A stretch of 43,604 nucleotides of DNA from Photobacterium rosenbergii (GTDB taxonomy: Bacteria > Pseudomonadota > Gammaproteobacteria > Enterobacterales > Vibrionaceae): positions 1 through 43,604 of the forward strand of contig NZ_PYMB01000033.1 in assembly GCF_003026455.1 (NCBI RefSeq), written 5' to 3'. A program made the translations under genes and the position numbers. A model generated the notes under the pieces. It made no database searches and was not told the DNA's origin. It saw nothing but the letters and a program-made list of their open reading frames with translations. The stretch's first letter is position 1, and each line of letters begins with the position of its first letter. Below are positions 1 through 7,842 of this stretch, piece after piece.

Positions 1-46
1 GTTAGCTTACTGGTGCGACTACATTTTAGGGCGGGGTAGCTCCCCA
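1..46. mobile_element. possible end of an IS3-type insertion sequence (edge of window)
   Basis: The first bases contain GGTG, CTAC and TTTTAGGG in the same order as the reverse complement of the insertion-sequence end at 43483-43509, and the stretch closes with CCCCA, as IS3-family right ends finish in CA. A short GGGG/CCCC hairpin followed by six A lies at 34-51. No transposase codons are visible because the window starts here. This is inference from a short, gapped resemblance; it could be chance. Confidence 0.3.
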
Positions 47-128
47 AAAAAGCCCGTATATAAGTGCGCATCTATACCTTGTTTTAGTTTTGTTTCTTTG
101 TTGATTTCCCAAGGGAGTCCATATAAGA

Positions 129-382
129 TCCTAGGAAAAGAAAGAGCATGGTTCGAGGAAAAAAAGGTCCTAGTTCCTAGGAAAAGGAAAAATGGGGGCC
201 TAGGATTAACTGGCTCTAGGAAAAGCGGGTAGAGCGAAAGAACAAGAGCGAAGAGCTTGACATTGATTAGCTAAGAGCAAACGCTTTTGCAGCACCCAGC
301 ACCCAGCACCCAGCACCCAGCACCCAGCACCCAGCACCCCTCAAGGAACTAGGAACTCAAATCTAGGATCTCAGAGACAAAA
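129..382. repeat. CTAG-rich heptad repeats around a (CAGCACC)7 array
   Basis: Seven CTAG tetramers lie at 131, 170, 177, 200, 216, 349 and 363. The unit CCTAGGAAAAG occurs at 130-140 and 176-186. Some CTAGs are 7 or 14 bp apart (170/177, 349/363), so the flank looks like a decayed 7-bp repeat. A perfect tandem array of CAGCACC occupies 290-338 (seven copies). A related element lies at 43337-43482. No gene is visible in 1-437; the stretch lies just beyond the suhB terminator. Confidence 0.8.
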
Positions 383-421
383 AAACGCCCCGGTGATTTT
401 CATCACCGGGGCGTTTGATAT
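383..421 (-). terminator. suhB rho-independent terminator
   Basis: A 15-bp perfect stem (383-397 with 402-416) closes a 4-base loop. On the minus strand it is followed by a run of T (the A run at 379-385), 22 bp past the suhB stop. Confidence 0.9.
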
Positions 422-437
422 TTTTCTTTAGCGAGAA

Positions 438-1238
438 TTACTTCGCTAGTGCGTCGCTACCGTGTTCACGGATTTTGCTTAGCAGAGGCTTAACTACGCG
501 TGCGTTACCAGCAACGATGTTGCCAGTCACAAGGTGGTTAGTGTTGCCAGTGAAGTCAGCACAGATAGCACCAGCTTCGCGAGCGATTAGCTCACCAGCA
601 GCAATTTCCCATGGCTTAAGACCTAGGCGGAATACACCGTCAACACGGCCAGCCGCTAGGTAACATAGGTCTAGGGCAGCACAGCCAGACATGCGCATAT
701 CGTCACACTCTACGAATAGAGCGCTCTGGATTTTCATGAAGCTTTCTGAGTGCTGCTTGGCAGCAAACGGTAGGCCTGTAGCCAGAGTTGTACCAGTTAG
801 GTCGCGAGGCTGAGATGAACGGATACGCTGGCTGTTTAGCTGCGCACCTGCGCCACGTGTTGCTGTGAAAAGCTCGTTGCGTGCTGGGTCGTAAACCGCT
901 GCCACTTCAGTGCGGCCGCGCATACGTAGTGCAACAGAGATTGCGTAGTGAGGGTAACCACGAACGAAGTTCTTGGTGCCATCCACTGGGTCAATGATCC
1001 ACTGGCATTCTTTGTCCTTGCCTTCAATCGTACCGCTTTCTGCTGCAATGATGCAGTGATCAGGGTATGACTTACGGATAGTGTCGATAATGATAGCTTC
1101 TGCTTCGTTATCGATGTTAGTAACAACATCATTGCCTTTGTTAGCTACTTCAATAGCTTGTGATTTTTCTAGAGATTTAATGACATGGTCACCAGCCTTT
1201 CGTGCAGCACGAATGGCAATATTCAGCATAGGATGCAT
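438..1238 (-). CDS. suhB: inositol monophosphatase family protein SuhB
   Basis: SuhB hydrolyses inositol-1-phosphate in vitro; in E. coli it also binds NusA and joins the rRNA antitermination complex. The 266-residue product matches the E. coli protein (267) from the MHPMLNIA start onward. Motifs seen are AAESG near residues 65-69 and DPVDGTKN at 83-90 (the IMPase DPxDGTxN metal site). The second metal motif reads WEIAAG at 210-215, whereas E. coli has WDFAAG, so the usual Asp is Glu here. The gene is transcribed alone, divergently from trmJ, and ends in a strong terminator. Identity is certain; whether it is an efficient phosphatase is open. Confidence 0.97.
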   Translation of the reverse strand: MHPMLNIAIRAARKAGDHVIKSLEKSQAIEVANKGNDVVTNIDNEAEAIIIDTIRKSYPDHCIIAAESGTIEGKDKECQWIIDPVDGTKNFVRGYPHYAISVALRMRGRTEVAAVYDPARNELFTATRGAGAQLNSQRIRSSQPRDLTGTTLATGLPFAAKQHSESFMKIQSALFVECDDMRMSGCAALDLCYLAAGRVDGVFRLGLKPWEIAAGELIAREAGAICADFTGNTNHLVTGNIVAGNARVVKPLLSKIREHGSDALAK

Positions 1239-1281
1239 AGGATCTTCCCAACGGATGTTAAAGAACTAAAAAGCGGCGGCG

Positions 1282-1290
1282 AGTATATCA
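1282..1290 (-). promoter_or_regulatory. candidate suhB -10 element
   Basis: On the minus strand TGATATACT forms an extended -10 box about 44 bp upstream of the suhB start. No convincing -35 box is seen, which is compatible with an extended -10 promoter. Confidence 0.4.
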
Positions 1291-1480
1291 GAGCTAGGGC
1301 AAAAGGGAAGTGGTTATTTTTTATTCGTACGAATGAAGCACGTTACGGTGGCGGGATTTTGCTCGGTTAGTGAGGGACAAATCGTTATTGGTATAAAGTT
1401 TTTACATGTTTTCACCATTTTTAAAATGCCTGTGTTAAAATCTGTCGGTTCGATTGATAGAGTTGAAAGTAGCACCTCCT

Positions 1481-2212
1481 ATGTTAGAAAAAGTCAGTGT
1501 CGTTCTCGTAGGCACCTCACATCCCGGCAATATCGGTTCAGCTGCCCGTGCGATGAAAGTGATGGGGCTAACCAACCTGGTTCTGGTAGACCCTGCCTGT
1601 GAAATAGATGAAACAACCTACGCACTGGCGGCGGGTGCTTCTGATATCGTTGAGCAAGCGAAAATCGTGTCTAGCCTTGATGAGGCTATTGCTGATTGTG
1701 GCTTGGTGGTTGGCTCAAGTGCCCGTTCCCGTACACTGGAGTGGCCGCAGTTGGATCCCCGTGAGTGTGGGATCAAAACCATTGCCGAAGCACCTACCCA
1801 TAATGTCGCTATTCTGTTCGGCCGCGAACGCACCGGTTTGACCAATGAAGAATTACAGCGTTGTCACTGCCATGTATATATTCCGGCTAACCCTGAATAT
1901 AGTTCGTTGAATTTAGCGATGGCAGTACAAACGGTGAGCTATGAAATCCGCATGGCTTTTTTGGAATCGGAAAAATTCCAATCGCAACAGCAGGTTGAGG
2001 AATACCCTCGGATGAAGGAGCTGGAAATGTTCTATCAGCACCTTGAAAATGTTGCGACCAAGACCAACTTTATCAGTAAAGATAAGCCATCAATGGTAAT
2101 GACCAAGATGCGTCGCCTGTTTTCCCGGGCAAGACCGGAATCACAGGAGTTGAATATCTTGCGTGGTATCCTTTCTTCAATAGAAAAGTCACTCTCTCGC
2201 CCAGAGAAATAG
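1481..2212 (+). CDS. trmJ: tRNA (cytidine/uridine-2'-O-)-methyltransferase TrmJ
   Basis: TrmJ is a SPOUT-class S-adenosylmethionine-dependent enzyme that 2'-O-methylates position 32 of several tRNAs. The product starts MLEKVSVVLVGTSHPGNIGS, matching the family N-terminus, and carries NIGSAARAMKVMGL and the knotted SAM-site segment ILFGRERTGLTNEEL. The reading frame can be extended upstream to a TTG at 1454, but the added nine residues have no counterpart in E. coli TrmJ, so the ATG at 1481 is preferred (243 residues, E. coli 246). In E. coli the gene also sits directly upstream of iscR. It is divergent from suhB, with 242 bp between the two starts. Confidence 0.95.
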   Translation: MLEKVSVVLVGTSHPGNIGSAARAMKVMGLTNLVLVDPACEIDETTYALAAGASDIVEQAKIVSSLDEAIADCGLVVGSSARSRTLEWPQLDPRECGIKTIAEAPTHNVAILFGRERTGLTNEELQRCHCHVYIPANPEYSSLNLAMAVQTVSYEIRMAFLESEKFQSQQQVEEYPRMKELEMFYQHLENVATKTNFISKDKPSMVMTKMRRLFSRARPESQELNILRGILSSIEKSLSRPEK

Positions 2213-2233
2213 ACACAAACTCTGAATGGCTAA

Positions 2234-2258
2234 AAGCCTGACTAAATTACTCAGGTAA
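2234..2258 (+). promoter_or_regulatory. IscR type 1 binding site (upstream copy)
   Basis: The 25-bp stretch fits the known type 1 consensus (ATA-SYY-GACT-R-www-Y-AGTC-RRS-TAT) in the GACT core and most of the right arm, but is degenerate at both ends. It directly abuts the stronger copy at 2259-2283. Confidence 0.65.
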
Positions 2259-2283
2259 ATACTTGACCGTTTTAGTCAGGTAT
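2259..2283 (+). promoter_or_regulatory. IscR type 1 binding site and iscR -35 region
   Basis: This 25-bp site matches the type 1 IscR consensus at every defined position except one (GACC for GACT). The site contains TTGACC (2263-2268), a good -35 box, so bound [2Fe-2S]-IscR would cover the promoter. The matching -10 is poor (GACACT, 2286-2291, 17-bp spacing). This is the expected autorepression arrangement. Confidence 0.85.
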
Positions 2284-2324
2284 GCGACACTCCCCCCATA
2301 AACAAACGTGGGTAGCGGTGTGTT

Positions 2325-2831
2325 ATGAGATTGACATCAAAAGGAAGATACGCAGTCACGGCCATGTTAGACGTGGCTTTGCACTCTCAGGATGGTCCGG
2401 TTCCTCTGGCTGATATTTCAGAACGTCAGGGGATCTCATTATCCTATCTAGAACAGTTGTTCTCTCGCCTGCGCAAGGCTGGTTTGGTAGCCAGTGTTCG
2501 TGGACCGGGTGGGGGATATCGCCTCGGCGAAGATGCCAACGACATTGCTGTCGGTATGGTGATCGCTGCCGTCGATGAATCCGTAGATGCGACTAAGTGT
2601 CACGGTAAAGGAGACTGTCAAGGTGGCGTGCGTTGCCTGACACACACGCTATGGCGTGACTTGAGCTCCCGTATCAGCGGCTTTTTGAACAACATCACTC
2701 TTGGTGAGTTGATGCAAGACAATGACGTACAAGAAATTTCTGGTCGCCAGGACCAGATTCTAACTAAGTCGTCATTTGGACATAAAAATACACACGACAA
2801 CACCTCAATCGGTGTCGATGTTCGCTCCTAG
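2325..2831 (+). CDS. iscR: Fe-S cluster-responsive transcriptional regulator IscR
   Basis: IscR is an Rrf2-family winged-helix regulator that binds a [2Fe-2S] cluster and represses the isc operon when clusters are plentiful; apo-IscR acts at type 2 sites. The product is 168 residues. The start MRLTSKGRYAVTAMLDVAL is the family N-terminus, with the recognition helix around residues 28-50. Cluster ligands are Cys92, Cys98 and Cys104, and His107 is also present, at the same numbers as in E. coli. The C-terminal tail after residue 140 is variable, as is usual. It is the first gene of the operon, and iscS follows after 31 bp. Confidence 0.98.
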   Translation: MRLTSKGRYAVTAMLDVALHSQDGPVPLADISERQGISLSYLEQLFSRLRKAGLVASVRGPGGGYRLGEDANDIAVGMVIAAVDESVDATKCHGKGDCQGGVRCLTHTLWRDLSSRISGFLNNITLGELMQDNDVQEISGRQDQILTKSSFGHKNTHDNTSIGVDVRS

Positions 2832-2862
2832 AGACCAGACGTCCGTGTTTTCGGAGATGAAG

Positions 2863-4077
2863 ATGAAACTGCCAATATATTTTGATTATTCCGCTACTTG
2901 CCCAGTAGATCCTCGCGTTGCAGAAAAAATGGTGCAATGCATGACCATGGATGGAAACTTCGGTAACCCGGCTTCTCGTTCTCACCGCTTTGGTTGGCAG
3001 GCTGAAGAAGCGGTCGATACCGCTCGTGAGCAGATTGCTGAGCTGCTAAATGCAGACCCGCGCGAAATCGTATTTACTTCAGGTGCAACTGAGTCAGACA
3101 ACCTGGCTATCAAAGGTGCAGCCCACTTCTACGGTAAGAAGGGCAAGCACGTGATCACCTGTAAAACAGAACACAAAGCGGTGCTTGACCCATGTCGCCA
3201 GCTAGAGCGTGAAGGCTACGAGGTAACTTACCTAGAGCCTGAAGCAAATGGCATTATCGACATGGCGAAATTGCGTGACGCTATGCGTGAAGACACGGTG
3301 CTAGTGTCAATCATGCACGTGAACAACGAAATCGGTGTTATCCAAGACATCGCAGCGATCGGTGAGCTATGCCGTGAGAAGAAAGTGATCTTCCACGTTG
3401 ATGCTGCTCAGTCAGCGGGTAAGCTACCTATCGATGTTCAGGAAATGAAAGTTGACCTGATTTCTCTATCTGCGCACAAAATTTACGGTCCAAAAGGGAT
3501 CGGTGCCCTATACGTTCGCCGTAAGCCACGCATCCGTCTTGAAGCACAGATGCACGGTGGCGGCCATGAGCGTGGTTTCCGTTCCGGTACTCTAGCGACT
3601 CACCAGATTGTTGGTATGGGGGAAGCATTCCGTATCGGCAAAGAAGAGATGGACAAAGACTACCAGCACGCCCTTGCCCTACGCGAGCGTATGCTGAAAG
3701 GCCTTGAAGGCATCGAAGCGATGACCATCAACGGTGATTTGGAGCAGCGTGTACCTCAGAACTTGAACATCAGCTTTGCATTCGTTGAAGGCGAATCGCT
3801 ACTGATGGCACTGAAAGATCTTGCGGTATCATCTGGCTCGGCATGTACATCAGCTAGCCTAGAGCCATCATATGTTCTTCGTGCCCTTGGTTTGGACGAT
3901 GAACTGGCACACAGCTCAATTCGCTTCTCTTTCGGTCGCTTCACGACGGAAGAAGAAGTAGACTACGCAGTTTCACAGATCCGCGGTGCGGTTGAGAAAC
4001 TACGTGACATGTCTCCGCTTTGGGATATGTACAAAGAAGGTATTGACCTAAACACGGTCGAGTGGGCACACCACTAA
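2863..4077 (+). CDS. iscS: cysteine desulfurase IscS
   Basis: IscS is a pyridoxal-phosphate enzyme that takes sulfur from cysteine and passes it to IscU and to tRNA-thiolation partners. Starting at the ATG at 2863 gives 404 residues, the E. coli length; an earlier ATG at 2776 would add 29 residues overlapping the end of iscR with no family counterpart. GGAG lies a few bases upstream of 2863. The PLP lysine is Lys206 (SAHKIYGPKG) and the catalytic cysteine is Cys328 (SSGSACTSASLEP). The C-terminal WAHH ending is conserved. Thr13 of E. coli is Cys here (YSATCPVDP), a small oddity near the N-terminus. Confidence 0.98.
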   Translation: MKLPIYFDYSATCPVDPRVAEKMVQCMTMDGNFGNPASRSHRFGWQAEEAVDTAREQIAELLNADPREIVFTSGATESDNLAIKGAAHFYGKKGKHVITCKTEHKAVLDPCRQLEREGYEVTYLEPEANGIIDMAKLRDAMREDTVLVSIMHVNNEIGVIQDIAAIGELCREKKVIFHVDAAQSAGKLPIDVQEMKVDLISLSAHKIYGPKGIGALYVRRKPRIRLEAQMHGGGHERGFRSGTLATHQIVGMGEAFRIGKEEMDKDYQHALALRERMLKGLEGIEAMTINGDLEQRVPQNLNISFAFVEGESLLMALKDLAVSSGSACTSASLEPSYVLRALGLDDELAHSSIRFSFGRFTTEEEVDYAVSQIRGAVEKLRDMSPLWDMYKEGIDLNTVEWAHH

Positions 4078-4110
4078 TCTTGCGGTCATCACGTATTCGA
4101 GGAAACTGTC

Positions 4111-4494
4111 ATGGCATATAGTGAAAAAGTTATCGATCATTATGAGAACCCGCGTAACGTAGGCTCATTTGATAAAAGCGACAAAAATGTAGGTAGCGGC
4201 ATGGTGGGTGCACCTGCCTGTGGCGACGTAATGAAACTTCAGATCAAAGTGACTGAAGAAGGTATCATTGAAGATGCCAAGTTCAAAACGTATGGCTGTG
4301 GTTCTGCGATTGCCTCAAGCTCACTGATCACTGAGTGGGTAAAAGGTAAGACGCTGGACGAAGCTGCTAGCATCAAGAACTCAGCGATTGCTGAAGAACT
4401 TGAGCTTCCACCAGTAAAAGTTCACTGCTCAATCCTTGCGGAAGACGCAATCAAGGCTGCAGTTAGCGATTACAAGAAGAAACACGAAGATTAA
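4111..4494 (+). CDS. iscU: Fe-S cluster assembly scaffold IscU
   Basis: IscU is the scaffold on which IscS-derived sulfur and iron are assembled before HscA/HscB-driven transfer. The 127-residue product has the three cluster cysteines Cys37, Cys63 and Cys106 and the conserved Asp39. The LPPVK motif recognised by HscA is at residues 99-103. It lies 33 bp after iscS and 18 bp before iscA, inside the isc operon. Confidence 0.98.
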   Translation: MAYSEKVIDHYENPRNVGSFDKSDKNVGSGMVGAPACGDVMKLQIKVTEEGIIEDAKFKTYGCGSAIASSSLITEWVKGKTLDEAASIKNSAIAEELELPPVKVHCSILAEDAIKAAVSDYKKKHED

Positions 4495-4512
4495 TTCTCA
4501 AAGGGTTGTTGT

Positions 4513-4836
4513 ATGGCCATAACGATTACTGAAGCGGCAGCAAGTCGCGTAGCTACTTTCCTAGAAAACCGAGGAAAAGGCATCGGCCTACGGTTGGGTG
4601 TCCGGACTTCAGGTTGTTCAGGAATGGCCTATGTACTGGAATTTGTTGACCAGCTAGATGAAGGCGATCAGATCTTTGAAGAAAAAGGTGTGAAGATCAT
4701 CATCGATGCCAAGAGCATGGTATATCTGGATGGTACCGAGTTGGACTTTGCCAAAGAAGGTCTCAACGAAGGTTTCCAGTTCAACAACCCTAACGTGTCC
4801 AGCGAATGCGGCTGTGGTGAAAGCTTCAACGTATAA
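4513..4836 (+). CDS. iscA: A-type iron-sulfur carrier IscA
   Basis: IscA binds Fe-S clusters or iron and delivers clusters to apo-proteins, particularly [4Fe-4S] targets under aerobic conditions. The 107-residue length equals that of E. coli IscA. The three family cysteines are Cys35 (RTSGCSGMAY) and Cys99/Cys101 (ECGCGESFNV). An ATG opens the frame 18 bp after iscU. Confidence 0.97.
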   Translation: MAITITEAAASRVATFLENRGKGIGLRLGVRTSGCSGMAYVLEFVDQLDEGDQIFEEKGVKIIIDAKSMVYLDGTELDFAKEGLNEGFQFNNPNVSSECGCGESFNV

Positions 4837-4930
4837 TCGCTGAGCCAATTGAACCTGATTGCTGCCTTTTCTAAAGGGAGAGTCAGGTTCAATTATTTTC
4901 AGACTCAGTTTTTACAGAAACTCACGCGCT

Positions 4931-5446
4931 ATGAATCATTTCGAACTCTTTGGGCTACCTTTTCAGTTTCAGCTGGACGGTAGCCTTCTTGCAACACAGT
5001 TCCGCGAACTGCAGCGTCATTTCCACCCAGACAATTTTGCTACGGCATCAGAACGCGATCGTCTGATGGCGGTACAAAAAGCTGCGCAAATCAACGATGC
5101 CTTCCAAACGTTGAAAAACCCTATCTCCCGTGCAGAGTACATGTTGTCGGTTAACGGCGTAGATATCCGAGGTGAGCAGAAGACGTTGCAGGATCCTGCC
5201 TTCTTGATGCAACAGATGGAGCTGCGTGAAGAGCTGGAAGAGATCCCTGAGTCGAACGATCCAGAAAGTGCGTTGTTTGATTTTGAACAGCACGCCTCAA
5301 CCCTGTACAAGTCACAGTTGGTTGAACTTGAGCAATTACTTGTTGATGAAAACTGGGAAGTGGCGGCAGACGCCGTGCGCAAGCTGAAATTTATTGTTAA
5401 GCTGCGTGAAGAAGTCGAGCGCTTGGAAGATAGCCTGCTTGATTGA
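4931..5446 (+). CDS. hscB: Fe-S assembly co-chaperone HscB (J-domain)
   Basis: HscB brings IscU to HscA and stimulates HscA ATPase activity. The start MNHFELFGLP at 4931 gives 171 residues, exactly the E. coli length; the frame stays open upstream to 4859, but those 24 residues do not resemble the family. The J-domain occupies about residues 1-75, with the HPD tripeptide in RHFHPDNFA (E. coli has HPDKFA). The C-terminal three-helix IscU-binding region follows. The ribosome binding site is weak. The gap from iscA is 94 bp, the longest between neighbouring genes from iscR through fdx; a short repeat of GAACCTGATT and its complement (about 4850-4891) could form a hairpin there. Confidence 0.96.
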   Translation: MNHFELFGLPFQFQLDGSLLATQFRELQRHFHPDNFATASERDRLMAVQKAAQINDAFQTLKNPISRAEYMLSVNGVDIRGEQKTLQDPAFLMQQMELREELEEIPESNDPESALFDFEQHASTLYKSQLVELEQLLVDENWEVAADAVRKLKFIVKLREEVERLEDSLLD

Positions 5447-5484
5447 TTTTGCCCAAGCCCGGTATAAACACCACAGGAACGAAA

Positions 5485-7335
5485 ATGGCACTGTTACAGA
5501 TTGCTGAACCCGGTCAAAGCGCTGCGCCGCACCAACATAAGTTGGCGGTGGGTATTGATCTGGGCACTACAAATTCTCTCGTGGCTGCAGTACGCAGCGG
5601 CGTTCCGGAAACCCTGAAAGATGAGCAAGGTCGTGCGATTTTGCCATCGGCGGTTCATTACAGCGAAAGCGAAGTGGTTGTTGGCCATGATGCCCGCGAT
5701 ATCGCCCAGCAGGATCCGGCCAATAGCATTATTTCTGTTAAGCGTATGATGGGCCGCTCTCTGGCGGATATCCAAGAACGCTATCCGCAGATGCCATATC
5801 AGTTCAGTGCAACGGACAACGGTTTGCCACAGCTGATCACCCGTGGCGGTGAAGTTAACCCAGTTCAGGTGTCAGCTGAAATCCTCAAGACACTTAACCA
5901 GCGTGCACAAGATACTCTGGGCGGTGAACTAGAAGGTGTGGTTATCACTGTCCCTGCCTACTTTGATGATGCCCAGCGTGCGGGTACCAAAGATGCGGCG
6001 AAACTGGCAAACCTTAATGTTCTGCGCCTGCTAAATGAGCCAACGGCTGCAGCAATTGCTTATGGCTTGGATTCAGGCCAGGAAGGTGTGATTGCTGTCT
6101 ACGACTTGGGCGGTGGTACATTTGATATCTCTATCCTTCGCTTGTCGAAAGGTGTGTTTGAAGTGATGGCAACCGGTGGCGATTCCGCGCTGGGCGGTGA
6201 TGACTTTGACCACCTGCTAGCGGATTGGATTGCCGAGCAAGCCGGTATCACTGAGCGTGATGCGATTGCCCAGCGTAAATTACAAGATGCGGCGCAGGCA
6301 GCGAAAGAAGCCTTGTCTGATGCCGACGAAGTGCTGGTCGATGTGCTTGGCTGGCAGGGCACCGTTACCCGTGAGCAGTTCGATGCCTTGATCCAACCTT
6401 TGGTGAAAAAGACCTTGATGGCTTGCCGCCGTGCATTGAAAGATGCTGACGTCAGCGCAGAGGAAGTTATCGAAACCGTTATGGTGGGTGGTTCGACCCG
6501 CGTTCCTTTGGTTCGTGAAATGGTTGGTAACTACTTCGGCAAAGAGCCGCTGACTTCTATCGACCCTGATCAGGTGGTGGCGATTGGTGCCGCTATCCAG
6601 GCTGATATCCTAGCGGGTAACAAGCCGGATGCAGACATGTTGCTGCTGGATGTGATCCCACTGTCGCTAGGTATTGAGACCATGGGCGGCATGATCGAGA
6701 AAATCATCCCACGCAACACGACTATTCCTGTCGCGCGTGCCCAAGAATTCACCACGTTTAAAGATGGCCAGACAGCAATGTCAGTGCATGTGGTACAGGG
6801 CGAGCGTGAAATGGTCAGTGACTGCCGTTCACTGGCACGCTTCACACTACGTGGTATTCCTGCGATGGCTGCAGGTGCTGCGCATATTCGCGTGACCTAC
6901 CAAGTAGACGCCGATGGTTTGCTATCGGTGACCGCGATGGAGAAGAGCAGTGGCGTACAGTCTTCTATTCAGGTTAAGCCGTCTTACGGCCTGACTGATG
7001 ATGAAATCGCGACGATGATCCGCGATTCAATGACCTTTGCCCAGGATGATAAAGACGCCCGCGCCCTTGCCGAGCAACAAGTGGAAGCGGACCGTGTTCT
7101 GGAAGGGTTGATTGCAGCGCTGGCTCAGGACGGTGAAACCCTACTGAGCAAAGAAGAGCGTGACGAGCTGGAAGCCGTAATGATGGAACTGGTTCAATTG
7201 CGTCAGGGTACTGATCCGCACGCGATTGAAGCTGGAATTAAGAAAACAGATAAGGCAAGTCAGGAATTTGCATCTCGCCGGATGGATCAGTCTATCCGCC
7301 GGGCCCTGGCTGGTCAGTCGATTGATGAGGTTTAG
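5485..7335 (+). CDS. hscA: Fe-S assembly Hsp70 chaperone HscA
   Basis: HscA is the specialised Hsp70 that binds the LPPVK motif of IscU and drives cluster release. The ATG at 5485, preceded by AGGAACG, gives 616 residues, the E. coli length. The nucleotide-binding domain has GIDLGTTNSLVA near residue 24, VYDLGGGTFDISILR near 205 and the VMVGGSTRVPLVRE phosphate motif. The substrate-binding domain and alpha lid follow, ending RRALAGQSIDEV. The frame could open slightly earlier and overlap hscB, but that extension is not conserved. Confidence 0.97.
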   Translation: MALLQIAEPGQSAAPHQHKLAVGIDLGTTNSLVAAVRSGVPETLKDEQGRAILPSAVHYSESEVVVGHDARDIAQQDPANSIISVKRMMGRSLADIQERYPQMPYQFSATDNGLPQLITRGGEVNPVQVSAEILKTLNQRAQDTLGGELEGVVITVPAYFDDAQRAGTKDAAKLANLNVLRLLNEPTAAAIAYGLDSGQEGVIAVYDLGGGTFDISILRLSKGVFEVMATGGDSALGGDDFDHLLADWIAEQAGITERDAIAQRKLQDAAQAAKEALSDADEVLVDVLGWQGTVTREQFDALIQPLVKKTLMACRRALKDADVSAEEVIETVMVGGSTRVPLVREMVGNYFGKEPLTSIDPDQVVAIGAAIQADILAGNKPDADMLLLDVIPLSLGIETMGGMIEKIIPRNTTIPVARAQEFTTFKDGQTAMSVHVVQGEREMVSDCRSLARFTLRGIPAMAAGAAHIRVTYQVDADGLLSVTAMEKSSGVQSSIQVKPSYGLTDDEIATMIRDSMTFAQDDKDARALAEQQVEADRVLEGLIAALAQDGETLLSKEERDELEAVMMELVQLRQGTDPHAIEAGIKKTDKASQEFASRRMDQSIRRALAGQSIDEV

Positions 7336-7337
7336 GC

Positions 7338-7676
7338 ATGCCTAAAATTGTTGTATTACCCCATGATGAGCTATGCCCGGAAGGCGCAGTGTTAGAAGCG
7401 CAGGAAGGCGAGACAATCCTTGACGTGGCTCTGCGTAACGGTATTGGCATTGAGCATGCGTGTGAAAAATCCTGTGCATGTACTACCTGCCACTGTATCG
7501 TTCGTGAAGGCTTTGATTCACTTGAAGAAAGTGATGAGCTGGAAGATGACATGCTGGATAAGGCATGGGGATTGGAGCCTGAATCACGTTTAGGTTGCCA
7601 GGCCAAGGTTGCCGACGAAGATCTTGTTGTTGAGATTCCCAAGTACACCTTGAACTTGGCGTCGGAAAACCACTAA
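7338..7676 (+). CDS. fdx: [2Fe-2S] ferredoxin Fdx
   Basis: This adrenodoxin-type ferredoxin supplies electrons for cluster assembly on IscU. The start codon lies 2 bp after the hscA stop, implying translational coupling. The cluster ligands are Cys42, Cys48, Cys51 and Cys87, with the extra conserved Cys46; Cys53 is also present. The 112-residue length is one more than E. coli Fdx. The gene is followed by a rho-independent terminator, which is unusual because iscX normally continues the operon. Confidence 0.97.
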   Translation: MPKIVVLPHDELCPEGAVLEAQEGETILDVALRNGIGIEHACEKSCACTTCHCIVREGFDSLEESDELEDDMLDKAWGLEPESRLGCQAKVADEDLVVEIPKYTLNLASENH

Positions 7677-7691
7677 AACCCGATACTTATT

Positions 7692-7727
7692 GAAGCCCTG
7701 ATGGTTATACCCTCAGGGCTTTTTTTA
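7692..7727 (+). terminator. terminator after fdx
   Basis: AGCCCTGA (7694-7701) pairs with TCAGGGCT (7713-7720), followed by seven T. It should end most isc transcripts before iscX. Confidence 0.85.
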
Positions 7728-7774
7728 TGCCCGAAAGATCGTTGTTTGTAGTGCTACGTTGGCTAAACTAAAAA

Positions 7775-7842
7775 GGCTAGAGGCTAGAGGCTAGAGGCTA
7801 GAGGCTAGAGGCTAGAGGCTAGAGGCTAGAGGCTAGAGGCTA
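7775..7842. repeat. (GGCTAGA)9.7 tandem heptamer array upstream of iscX
   Basis: Nine perfect copies of GGCTAGA run from 7775 to 7837, followed by GGCTA. The array ends 8 bp before the iscX ribosome binding site (AGGAGA, 7851-7856). A perfect array implies recent slippage expansion. Each unit carries a CTAG and the purine-rich AGAGG, and the array would lie in the iscX 5' leader or promoter. Confidence 0.95.

Noticed and set aside
290..338. CAGCACC arrays as a CRISPR array
   Set aside because: The units are 7 bp and directly adjacent with no spacers, and no cas genes are present.
129..382. CTAG enrichment as proof of foreign DNA
   Set aside because: CTAG is avoided in many enterobacteria, but here it is also frequent inside core genes such as purL and the AbgT genes (as CTA-G codon junctions), so enrichment alone is not evidence of transfer.
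1454..1480. Longer trmJ start at a TTG codon
   Set aside because: The nine extra residues do not match the family and there is no ribosome binding site ahead of the TTG.
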